From positions 97,539 through 161,538 of the forward strand of contig NZ_FNCE01000007.1 of NCBI RefSeq assembly GCF_900100655.1: a stretch of DNA of 64,000 nucleotides. The letters run 5' to 3'. The DNA is from Limimonas halophila. GTDB lineage: Bacteria; Pseudomonadota; Alphaproteobacteria; Kiloniellales; Rhodovibrionaceae. Below are positions 8,530 to 16,212 of this stretch, piece after piece; within the stretch, counting starts at the first letter, position 1; every line of letters starts with the position of its first letter. The translations under genes were made by a program, and so were the position numbers. The notes under the pieces are model-generated. The model saw nothing but the letters and a program-made list of their open reading frames with translations, was not told the origin of the DNA and did no database searches.

Positions 8530-9843
8530 ATGCGTATCGTCGATCGCCGCCTCAATCCCCAGGGCAAGAACCTCGGCAACCGCCAGCGGTTCATCAAACG
8601 CGCCCGCTCCCAGGTCCGCGAGGCCGTCAAGCGCAACATCCGCGACCGCAGCGTCACCGACAACGAATCCGGCGAAACCGTCTCCATCCCCGCCGACGGC
8701 ATCCACGAGCCCCAGTTCGAGCCGGACACCCAAATCGGCCGGCGGGACCGCGTCTTCACCGGCAATCGCGAGTTCCGCGAGGGCGACCGCATTCCCCGCC
8801 CGGAGGGCGGTGGCGGTGGTGGCGGCGGCCAGGCCAGCGAGGACGGCGAGGGCGAGGACTCCTTCGTCTTCACCCTCACCCGCGACGAATTCCTCGACAT
8901 GCTGTTCGAGGACCTGGAGCTGCCGGACATGATCAAGCAGCAGCTCACGGCCGAGGACAGCCCCAAGCTTCAGCGGGCGGGCTACGCCACCACGGGCCCG
9001 CCCAACCGCCTGAACATGGTCAACACGCTGCGCCGCTCCCTGGTCCGCCGAAAGGCGCTGGGACGGCCCAACCAGGCCGCCATCGAGCAGATGGAGCGCG
9101 AGCTGGAGCGGCTGAAGAGCGGGGAGATCACGCCCGCCGACGGCCAGCCGGCCGAAAAGCGCATCGAAGAGCTGGAGGAAACCATCCGCCGGGCGCGCGA
9201 AAAGCGCGGGCGCGTGCCCTACATCGACCCCATGGACCTGCGCTTCAACCGCTACGAGCGCGTCCCCCAGCCCATCGCCCAGGCCGTGATGTTCTGCCTG
9301 ATGGACGTCTCGGCCTCGATGGACGAAACCAAGAAGGACCTCGCCAAGCGCTTCTTCATGCTGCTCCACCTCTTCCTGGAGCGGCGCTACGACAAGGTGG
9401 ACGTCGTCTTCATCCGCCACACCAACCAGGCCTGCGAGGTGGACGAGGAAACCTTCTTCCACGGCCGCCAGACGGGCGGAACCATCGTCTCTTCCGCGCT
9501 GCGCGAGATGCTGCGCGTGGTGGACGAGCGCTACCCGCTGGACGCCTGGAACGTCTACGTCGCCCAGGCCTCCGACGGCGACGACGTCCCCGCCGACGTG
9601 CCCGTGTGCTCGCAGCTGCTCGCCGAGCGCGTGCTGCCGATGACGCAGTACATGGCCTACATCGAGGTGGGCGCGAGTCCCGACGACCGCCCCGGCTTCC
9701 ACGCCGGCCCCAGCGATCTGTGGAAGGGCTACGCCCAGGTCGCGGAGATCGACGCGCGCCTGCAGATGCGCCGCGTCGAGGATGCGCGCGACATCTACCC
9801 CGTCTTCCGCGGCCTGTTCAGCACCGAGGAGACCGCGTCGTGA
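8530..9843 (+). CDS. YeaH/YhbH family protein (DUF444, VWA-like)
   Basis: The 437-aa product has the DUF444 features: N-terminal VDRRLNPQGKNLGNRQRF, a Gly-rich linker (GGGGGGGQAS), then a VWA-like domain with a MIDAS-type motif FCLMDVSASMDE near residue 256. It is the second gene of the prkA-yeaH-spoVR operon, and genetic data in enterics place it in the same pathway as the YeaG kinase. AAGGAAGG precedes the ATG. Its stop overlaps the GTG start of spoVR, indicating translational coupling. Confidence 0.94.
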   Translation: MRIVDRRLNPQGKNLGNRQRFIKRARSQVREAVKRNIRDRSVTDNESGETVSIPADGIHEPQFEPDTQIGRRDRVFTGNREFREGDRIPRPEGGGGGGGGQASEDGEGEDSFVFTLTRDEFLDMLFEDLELPDMIKQQLTAEDSPKLQRAGYATTGPPNRLNMVNTLRRSLVRRKALGRPNQAAIEQMERELERLKSGEITPADGQPAEKRIEELEETIRRAREKRGRVPYIDPMDLRFNRYERVPQPIAQAVMFCLMDVSASMDETKKDLAKRFFMLLHLFLERRYDKVDVVFIRHTNQACEVDEETFFHGRQTGGTIVSSALREMLRVVDERYPLDAWNVYVAQASDGDDVPADVPVCSQLLAERVLPMTQYMAYIEVGASPDDRPGFHAGPSDLWKGYAQVAEIDARLQMRRVEDARDIYPVFRGLFSTEETAS

Positions 9844-11429
9844 CGACCGATCCCCGCACCGACGACACCGCGGCCGCGACGGCGCCCGAACCGGCGGCGC
9901 CGGCCAGCGGTCTGCTCTACGAGGGCCCGGAGTGGGACTTCCCCACGGTCCGGCGCGCCTTCGACGCCATCGAAAAGATCGGCCACGAGGAGTTGGGTCT
10001 CAGCCTCTACCCCACGCGGCTGGAGGTCATCAACGCCGAGCAGATGCTGGACGCCTACGCCAGCGTGGGCATGCCCACGATGTACCGCCACTGGGCCTTC
10101 GGGAAGCGCTTCGTCCAGCACGAAACCATGTACCGCCGCGGCTTCTCCGGGCTGGCGCTGGAAATCGTCATCAATTCCAACCCCAGCCTGTGCTACATCA
10201 TGGAAGAAAACACCATGACGATGCAGGCCACCGTCATGGCGCACGCGGCCGTCGGCCACAACCACTTCTTCAAGAACAACCGCCTGTTTCAGGAATGGAC
10301 CGACCCCGAGGCCATTCTGGACTACCTCAGCTTCGCCAAGAGCTACATCGCCGCCTGCGAGGAAAAGTACGGCGTCGACGCCGTCGAGCGCACCCTTGAT
10401 GCTGCTCACGCCCTTCAGGGCCAGGGCGTCGACCGCTCCACGGGCCGCGGCCGGCGCATGAACGCGCTCGCCGAGCAGGAGCGCGTCTCCGAGATGAACC
10501 GCCGCAACCGCGAGGGCGAGCAGGACCTCTGGCTGCGCACCGTTCCCGTCAGGCGCGACCTCGTCGCCGGCGATGCCGAGGACCTGGAGCGCGCCGCCGA
10601 AGCCCGCTCGATGGGCCTGCCCGAGGAAAACCTGCTCTACTTCCTGGAAAAGCACGCCCCGCGCCTGCGCGAATGGCAGCGCGAATTGCTGCGCATCGTG
10701 CGCAACATCGCCACCTACTTCGAGCCCCAAAAGCAGACCAAGATGATGAACGAGGGCTGCGCGTGCTGGTGCCACTACACCATCATGAACATGCTGCACG
10801 ACCGCGGCCTGATCGATGACGCCTCCTTCATGGAGTTCCTGCACCTCCACGCCAACGTCATCACGCAGCCCGACTACGACGACCGCCGCTACTCCGGCAT
10901 CAACCCCTACGCGCTCGGCTTCGCCATGACCCGCGACATCGAGCGCATCTGCACCGAGCCCACGGACGAGGACCGCGAGTGGTTCCCGCAGATCGCCGGC
11001 AACCAGAAGCCCGTGGAAACGCTGTGCGAGGCCTGGGCGGGCTACCGCGACGAAAGCTTCATCCGCCAGTACCTCTCGCCCAAGCTCATCCGCGACTTCC
11101 GCTTCTTCCGCCTGGACGACGACAGCGAGGAACCGGAAATCGTCGTCGATTCCATCCACGACGAGCGCGGCTACCGCCGCATCCGCCAGGGCCTCGCCAA
11201 CCTCTACGACCCGGCCTGCACCGAACCCCGCATCGAGGTCGTCGGCGCCGACATTCACGGCGACCGCACGCTCACGCTCCAGCACACCGTGCGCGAAGGC
11301 CGCCTGCTCGATGCCCTGGAAACCCGGCGCACCCTCCGCCACCTGACCTGGCTGTGGGGCTACCACGTGCGCCTGACCGAAGTGGACGCCGAAACCGGCC
11401 ACGTCTACGCGGAACACGAAAACCTCTAG
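9840..11429 (+). CDS. SpoVR family protein
   Basis: The start GTG 9840 overlaps the yeaH stop (GTGA). The 529-aa product shows the SpoVR/YcgB core: GPEWDFPTVRRAFDAIEKIG, YPTRLEVINAEQMLDAYAS, the Tyr/His-rich HNHFFKNNRLF, and NEGCACWCHYTIMN. The family is of unknown biochemistry. It is always found with PrkA and YeaH outside spore formers and is linked to stress and stationary phase. The stop codon TAG sits in a small hairpin AACCTCTAGCGAGGTT that begins a repeat array. Confidence 0.95.
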   Translation: MTTDPRTDDTAAATAPEPAAPASGLLYEGPEWDFPTVRRAFDAIEKIGHEELGLSLYPTRLEVINAEQMLDAYASVGMPTMYRHWAFGKRFVQHETMYRRGFSGLALEIVINSNPSLCYIMEENTMTMQATVMAHAAVGHNHFFKNNRLFQEWTDPEAILDYLSFAKSYIAACEEKYGVDAVERTLDAAHALQGQGVDRSTGRGRRMNALAEQERVSEMNRRNREGEQDLWLRTVPVRRDLVAGDAEDLERAAEARSMGLPEENLLYFLEKHAPRLREWQRELLRIVRNIATYFEPQKQTKMMNEGCACWCHYTIMNMLHDRGLIDDASFMEFLHLHANVITQPDYDDRRYSGINPYALGFAMTRDIERICTEPTDEDREWFPQIAGNQKPVETLCEAWAGYRDESFIRQYLSPKLIRDFRFFRLDDDSEEPEIVVDSIHDERGYRRIRQGLANLYDPACTEPRIEVVGADIHGDRTLTLQHTVREGRLLDALETRRTLRHLTWLWGYHVRLTEVDAETGHVYAEHENL

Positions 11430-11705
11430 CGAGGTTTATCGCACCTGTCACTCGACACCGGCGTAAACGGTAGGCCGTTTAATCCCTCGTGTCATTCGAC
11501 ACCGGCGTCGCGGCGAAATGATTGGGTCACTCACGACCAAAGATGATCTTTGGAAACATCAGTCACGCAACACCGGCGTTAAACGGTAGGCCGTTTAATC
11601 CCATCCATCATTCGACACCGGCGCTGCGTCGAAATGATTGGGTCTCTCACGACCGATCGTGAACACGAGGGCGTTAAACCCCATCCGACACGCCACGCGC
11701 CGTTT
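11430..11705. repeat. REP-like palindromic repeat array (family A, second locus)
   Basis: This gap of about 430 bp between spoVR and the desaturase holds the same units as 2048-2310. Hairpins AAACGGTAGGCCGTTT occur at 11465 and 11584, and CCAAAGATGATCTTTGG near 11537. The spacer motifs CATTCGACACCGGCGT (near 11493 and 11609) and TCACTCACGACC / TCTCTCACGACC also recur. The array starts directly at the spoVR stop, so it may act as an operon-end stem-loop. Confidence 0.8.
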
Positions 11706-11861
11706 GCGCGCCCGGTACATACCTAGGTTAGTGCGAGCCTCCCGCGGCTGCGCGACGATCGGGGCGATCTGAACCACCGAGCGCGACGCGGGCGCACCGG
11801 ACGTGCGTGCGCTCGCTGGCGGGATGTCCCCCGCGCGGCGCCCGAAAGGATGCCCATCGCC

Positions 11862-12893
11862 ATGACCGCCGAGACGGCCGACGCCGACCCCATTACCGAC
11901 ACGGCGGCCCTGCGCCGGGCCGTCGCCGAGCACCAGGGCCCCATCCTGCGCCACAGCCTGAGCCAGATCGCCTCCTCCTTCGGCGGCTTCGCGGGGGTGT
12001 GCGCGGCGATGTACCTGCTGCTGGACGTGTCGGTCTGGCTCGCGCTGCCGCTGGCGCCGCTGGCCGCGGGCTTTCTCGTGCGCATCTTCATCATCCAGCA
12101 CGATTGCGGCCACGGCGCCTTCTTCCGCTCGCGGCGCGCCAACGACCACCTGGGCCGCATCTGCAGCCTGCTCACGCTGACGCCCTATTCCAGCTGGCGC
12201 CGCCAGCACGCCGGCCACCACGGCATCTGGAACGACCTGGACCGCCGGGACACGGGCGCGGACATCTATTCCGACTGTTTAACGGTTGCGGAGTACCGCG
12301 CCCTCACCCCGCGCCAGCGCTTCTGGCACCGTGCGGTCCGGCATCCGCTGGTGGCGCATATCCTGATCCCGCCGCTGGTGTTCCTCGTCCTCTACCGCGT
12401 GCCCTTCGACACGCCGAAGGCCCGCAAGCGCGAGCGCCGGGGCGTCTACCTCACCGATCTGGCGCTGCTCGTCGGCTACGGCGGCCTCGGCGCGCTGGTC
12501 GGCTTCGGGCCGATGGCGGCGGTGCAGGGGCCGGTGATGGCCGTTGGCGCGATCGTCGGCGTGTGGCTGTTCTCCGTCCAGCACCGCTTCGAGGAGACGT
12601 GGTGGGCGCGCAACGACGACTGGAGCTTCGGCAAGGCCGCACTGCACGGCTCCTCCTTCCTGCGGCTGCCGCGCGTCTTGCAGTGGTTCACGGGCAACAT
12701 CGGCTACCACCACGTCCACCACCTGAACCCGCGCGTGCCCAACTACCGCCTGGAAGCGGCCCACAACCGCATCGCGGCCGATTGCACCGTGCCCGAGCTG
12801 ACCCTGCGCGACGGCCTGCTCGCCCCGCGCCACGTGCTGTGGGACGAGGAGAACGACCGCATGGTCCCCTTCCGCGCCGCGTCCACCGCCTGA
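11862..12893 (+). CDS. Fatty acid desaturase (membrane, three-His-box type)
   Basis: All three histidine boxes of the membrane di-iron desaturases are present: HDCGH, HAGHHG and the C-terminal HHVHHLNPRVPN. They are separated by hydrophobic spans consistent with four membrane segments. The order and the HVHHL ending match acyl-lipid omega-6/delta-12-like desaturases; regiospecificity is not provable. ATG 11862 is preferred because AAGGA ends about 12 bases upstream; the alternative ATG 11850 abuts that AAGGA. The protein is 343 aa from 11862. Confidence 0.88.
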   Translation: MTAETADADPITDTAALRRAVAEHQGPILRHSLSQIASSFGGFAGVCAAMYLLLDVSVWLALPLAPLAAGFLVRIFIIQHDCGHGAFFRSRRANDHLGRICSLLTLTPYSSWRRQHAGHHGIWNDLDRRDTGADIYSDCLTVAEYRALTPRQRFWHRAVRHPLVAHILIPPLVFLVLYRVPFDTPKARKRERRGVYLTDLALLVGYGGLGALVGFGPMAAVQGPVMAVGAIVGVWLFSVQHRFEETWWARNDDWSFGKAALHGSSFLRLPRVLQWFTGNIGYHHVHHLNPRVPNYRLEAAHNRIAADCTVPELTLRDGLLAPRHVLWDEENDRMVPFRAASTA

Positions 12894-12974
12894 CGCCCGA
12901 AGCGGGTTTTGACAGCCAGCCTCGGTGCAGCCGACCATTCGCATGCACCTCACGCATGGCCGGGAGCCGCGCGC

Positions 12975-13910
12975 ATGACCCGCTTCACCCCAAGCCGCCG
13001 CCGTGTGCTTCAGGGCGCGGGCGCCATGGCGCTCGCCGCCGCCGTGCCGGGTGGCCGCCGCGCCGTCGCGGCCGCCGGCGGCATGACCACGCGCGCCATC
13101 CCCGCCAGCGGCGAAGAGGTGCCGGTCATCGGCCTGGGCACGGCGCGCACCTTCAACGTCTCCCCGGCCGGCGACCTCGCGCCGCAGCGCGGCGTGCTGG
13201 AAGCCTTCCACGCCGAGGGCGGCCGGCTGGTGGACACCTCGCCCATGTACGGCCGCGCCGAGGACGTCGTCGGCAAGCTGGCGGCGGACCTCGGCATCAC
13301 CGGCGACCTCTTCATGGCCACCAAGGTCTGGACCAACGGCGAGCAGGCCGGGATCGAGCAGATGCAGCGCTCGGAAGAGCGCCTGGGCGTCGAGCGCCTG
13401 GACCTCAACCAGGTCCACAACCTGCGCGACCTGCGCACGCACCTGAACACCCTCAAGCGCTGGCGCGAGGACGGCCGCGTGCGCTACATCGGCGTCACGC
13501 ACTACACGGACTCCGCCCACGACGACCTGGCCCGCGTGGTGCGCGAGGAGCCCATCGACTTCGTGCAGTTCAACTACAACATCGCCGCCCGCAACGCCGA
13601 GGCCGAGCTGCTCCCCGCCGTGGCGGACAAGGGCGTCGCCACCCTCATCAACGAGCCGTTCGAGAGCGGGCGCCTCTTTTCCCGCGTCGGCAACCGGTCC
13701 GTGCCCGAATGGATGCGCGACGAGCTGGGGATCGAAAGCTGGGCGCAGGTCTTCCTCACGTTCATCGCCGGGCACCCGGCCGTCACCTGCGCCATCCCCG
13801 CCACCAGCGACCCCGAGCACGCGCGCGACAACACCCGCGCCGGCCACGGCCCCATGCCCGACGCCAAACAGCGCCAGCGCATGGCCAAGGCGTTCGAGGC
13901 GCCAAACTGA
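12975..13910 (+). CDS. Tat-exported aldo/keto reductase
   Basis: The ATG at 12975 gives a twin-arginine signal (PSRRRVLQGAGAMALAAAVP), so this AKR-fold protein is predicted to be periplasmic. The rest (IGLGTARTFN, LVDTSPMYGRAEDVVG, TKVWTNGEQAGIEQM, YIGVTHYTDSAHDDL) contains the conserved Asp-Tyr-Lys catalytic region of aldo/keto reductases. An NAD(P)H enzyme exported folded through Tat with its cofactor is a known but uncommon arrangement. The substrate is unknown. Its stop codon overlaps the first copy of a family-B palindromic repeat. Confidence 0.85.
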   Translation: MTRFTPSRRRVLQGAGAMALAAAVPGGRRAVAAAGGMTTRAIPASGEEVPVIGLGTARTFNVSPAGDLAPQRGVLEAFHAEGGRLVDTSPMYGRAEDVVGKLAADLGITGDLFMATKVWTNGEQAGIEQMQRSEERLGVERLDLNQVHNLRDLRTHLNTLKRWREDGRVRYIGVTHYTDSAHDDLARVVREEPIDFVQFNYNIAARNAEAELLPAVADKGVATLINEPFESGRLFSRVGNRSVPEWMRDELGIESWAQVFLTFIAGHPAVTCAIPATSDPEHARDNTRAGHGPMPDAKQRQRMAKAFEAPN

Positions 13911-14135
13911 TAGGCAGTTTGACCCCATCAGTCAGTCAACCGGACGCCTTCCAAACGCGATGTTTGCGTCAATCTTGGGGAAGGGTGCGGCCCCACCGTC
14001 GCGTCGAGACGTAGGGCGGATTCGCCGCGTAAGCGGCAATCCGCCAAACTGATAGGCAGTTTGACCCCATCAGTCAGTCGACCGGACGCTTTCCAAACAC
14101 GATGTTTGCGTCAATCTTGGGGAAAGTGCCGGCCC
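13900..14135. repeat. Tandem pair of family-B palindromic repeats
   Basis: Two near-identical units of about 90 bp start at about 13901 and 14044. Each has the hairpin AAACTGATAGGCAGTTT, then GACCCCATCAGTCAGTC, then ACCGGACGC and CAAACGCGATGTTTGCG or a close variant. A further palindrome GGCGGATT...AATCCGCC (14015-14046) links them. The layout is the same as family A but with different bases. Confidence 0.75.
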
Positions 14136-14600
14136 CGCAGGGCGGATGATACCGCCGAGTTGACGAAATCATCGACCCCAACCCCCTCTATGATCTCCCA
14201 CTTGCACGCCACAGGCGTGCCACTGCGTGTGGCGCGCCTGTGGCGCGCGAGGCGAGCAAAGCTCGCCTGTCCCCCTCCACGGCAAGGGGGAGATGGGTTT
14301 GGGGGGTCAGCCCGAAACCCAGAGGGGGATGGGGCCATGCTCTCGCACGTATGATACCGCCGAGTTGATGAAGTCATAAGCCTCATCCCCCTCTGCCTTT
14401 CGCGCAGGTTTGCGCGAAAGCCATCTCCCCCTTCTCCTTCAGGAGAAGGGGGAGATTATAGAGGGGGTTGAGGCCGTCACGATGACCAAGTCATGTCATT
14501 GGCTCGATCGTATGATTTCATTGGCTCGCTGGTATAAGCCGCGTAAGCGGCAATCCGCCGAAACCCAGCACACCCTCCCCAACCGGCCGCCGGTTTGCTA
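14136..14600. repeat. Gene-free stretch with strong inverted repeats
   Basis: Between the reductase and the small flagellar-type gene there is no credible ORF. The strongest structure is a perfect 15-bp stem ATCTCCCCCTTCTCC (14423-14437) with GGAGAAGGGGGAGAT (14442-14456) and loop TTCA. A related but imperfect C-rich/G-rich block lies at 14180-14340. The sequence ATGATACCGCCGAGTTGA occurs twice (14146 and 14351). The compact hairpin CTTTCTCC/GGAGAAAG at 22794-22813 is a shorter relative. Confidence 0.65.
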
Positions 14601-14636
14601 CCCTCGCGCGTGCATACGCCATCGCGGAGGATGCCC

Positions 14637-15047
14637 ATGATCCCCGGCCTCGGCCCCGCCACGAGCGGCCTTCAAGCCGCGCAGACGCGCTTGCAGACCT
14701 CGGCGGCCAACGTCGCCAACACGCGCAGCGTGGGCGCCGAAGACGCGGACGGCCCGGCGCGGACGGAGCAGGGCCGCAACGCCTTCCGCCCGCAGCGCGT
14801 GGTGCAACAGGCGAGCGAAACCGGCGGCGTGCGCACCGACACCGCGCCCGTGCGCCCCACCTCCGTCCAGCAGTTCCAGCCGGACGCGCCGAGCGCGAAC
14901 GATCAGGGCCTCGTCAACCGCCCGAACGTCAGCTTCGTGCAGGAAACCGTCACCCAGATCGAAGCCCGCGCCCAATTCTCCGCCAACCTCACAACCATCG
15001 ACCGCGCCACTGAAATGCGCGACAGCCTGTTGGATATCGAGCTATAG
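14637..15047 (+). CDS. Small flagellar basal-body-rod-like protein
   Basis: ATG 14637 is chosen because GGAGG sits six bases upstream (14626-14630). The 136-aa product has the N-terminal amphipathic helix of rod/hook proteins (GLQAAQTRLQTSAANVANT) and the matching C-terminal helix (QFSANLTTIDRATEMRDSLLDIEL). That is the FlgB/C/F/G two-ended coiled-coil pattern with the central domain reduced to a short disordered linker. No flagellar operon is near. It may be a stand-alone paralogue. Confidence 0.72.
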   Translation: MIPGLGPATSGLQAAQTRLQTSAANVANTRSVGAEDADGPARTEQGRNAFRPQRVVQQASETGGVRTDTAPVRPTSVQQFQPDAPSANDQGLVNRPNVSFVQETVTQIEARAQFSANLTTIDRATEMRDSLLDIEL

Positions 15048-15249
15048 GCCCCGCCCTACAGCAGCCTCGTCTCCTTCCTTATGGCGAAACGCAGAATCAA
15101 AGCCCTGACATAATTCTATACCCCACTTTCAAGAGACCTCTGGCGAACTCCCGATCGTGATTGACACCGGTGATACCCCTAGCACTTGCAACCGCGCCCG
15201 CATTCTTTAGGATGGTAGAGAACCACATAGAGCGGCGACACTCCAAGCT

Positions 15250-16212
15250 TTGACTGACCCTAAAGAGATATCAAACTTACTCCACGATTTAGCGCGCGGC
15301 AGAGCCGCAGACATAGAAAGCGTCCTTAAACCTGTCACGCGGGATGACCATGTTTACGGGACCAGAGTATTAACTCATTGCCACTGCCTCCAACTCGACG
15401 GCAATGGAAGGCCAAGAGTTAATGACCTAGCGGAAAAGATCGCCCATAATGTTATCGAATATTGCATTCCTAGAACAAAAATAAATAAAGCATACGAGAA
15501 AATGCATAAATATGGAGACGCATCGGAATTCGTTCGATTGACTCGACGAGCTACAAACCTTTTTACTCCTTTGGAGAAAAGTGGCGAGGGCGGTGAGCTC
15601 TTACTGTTCACATTTGCAGAACGAGTACTTAAACTACCACAGCTGCTATGCAAAATGGATCTCAAGACTAACAGCAACATGCACATACATGGCGCGGACG
15701 GGGTCCATTGCGGAGTCTCCGATGATAAAAGACGTCTTTTGTTGTACTGGGGAGAATCCAAGATCTATCAAGATTTTTCTACTGCTTGCAACGATTGCCT
15801 AGAAAGTCTCGCCAAACTCCTTCTGTCCCGTTCCAGCGCCGACGGTGAAATCGCGCGAGATCTACAACTGTTAAGTGGGCGGCTTAATGTAGCGAATGAA
15901 GAACTGGAACTGGCGTTGCAAAGCTTCTTAGATCCAGATGAACCGGGCTGGAATGACACCGAGATGAGTGGTCTTTGCCTAGTCGGATTCGATTATGAGA
16001 ACTATCCTGCTGGCCCAAACGAATCGACACTAAACGACATATCGAGACAAATTCGACAAAATATCCCAGACTGGAAAAGTCACATAAGTCGCTCTGCGGA
16101 TAAAAAACACGTAACGGAATTCAATATACATTTCATATTAGTTCCGCTGAACTCTGCTGAACAGTTTCGTCAATCGTTCAAACGCACGTTGGGCTTGAGA
16201 AATGACAAATAA
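15250..16212 (+). CDS. hamA: Hachiman anti-phage system protein HamA (DUF1837 nuclease)
   Basis: This 320-aa, AT-rich gene (TTG start) encodes the DUF1837 fold. The core is KMDLKTNSNMHIHGADGVH followed by LLYWGESKIYQDFSTA, giving the PD-(D/E)xK-type residues D150 and E169-x-K171. In Hachiman, HamA is the DNA-cutting effector held in check by HamB. Its last 11 bases overlap the start of the helicase gene, which is the conserved HamA-HamB order. Base composition is far lower in GC than the flanking genes, a sign of transfer. No strong Shine-Dalgarno precedes the TTG. Confidence 0.9.
   Translation: MTDPKEISNLLHDLARGRAADIESVLKPVTRDDHVYGTRVLTHCHCLQLDGNGRPRVNDLAEKIAHNVIEYCIPRTKINKAYEKMHKYGDASEFVRLTRRATNLFTPLEKSGEGGELLLFTFAERVLKLPQLLCKMDLKTNSNMHIHGADGVHCGVSDDKRRLLLYWGESKIYQDFSTACNDCLESLAKLLLSRSSADGEIARDLQLLSGRLNVANEELELALQSFLDPDEPGWNDTEMSGLCLVGFDYENYPAGPNESTLNDISRQIRQNIPDWKSHISRSADKKHVTEFNIHFILVPLNSAEQFRQSFKRTLGLRNDK

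Noticed and set aside
8508..9839. Open frame upstream of and continuous with spoVR
   Set aside because: The extension runs through yeaH in another frame with Arg/Pro-rich shadow composition; the SpoVR family starts at GTG 9840.
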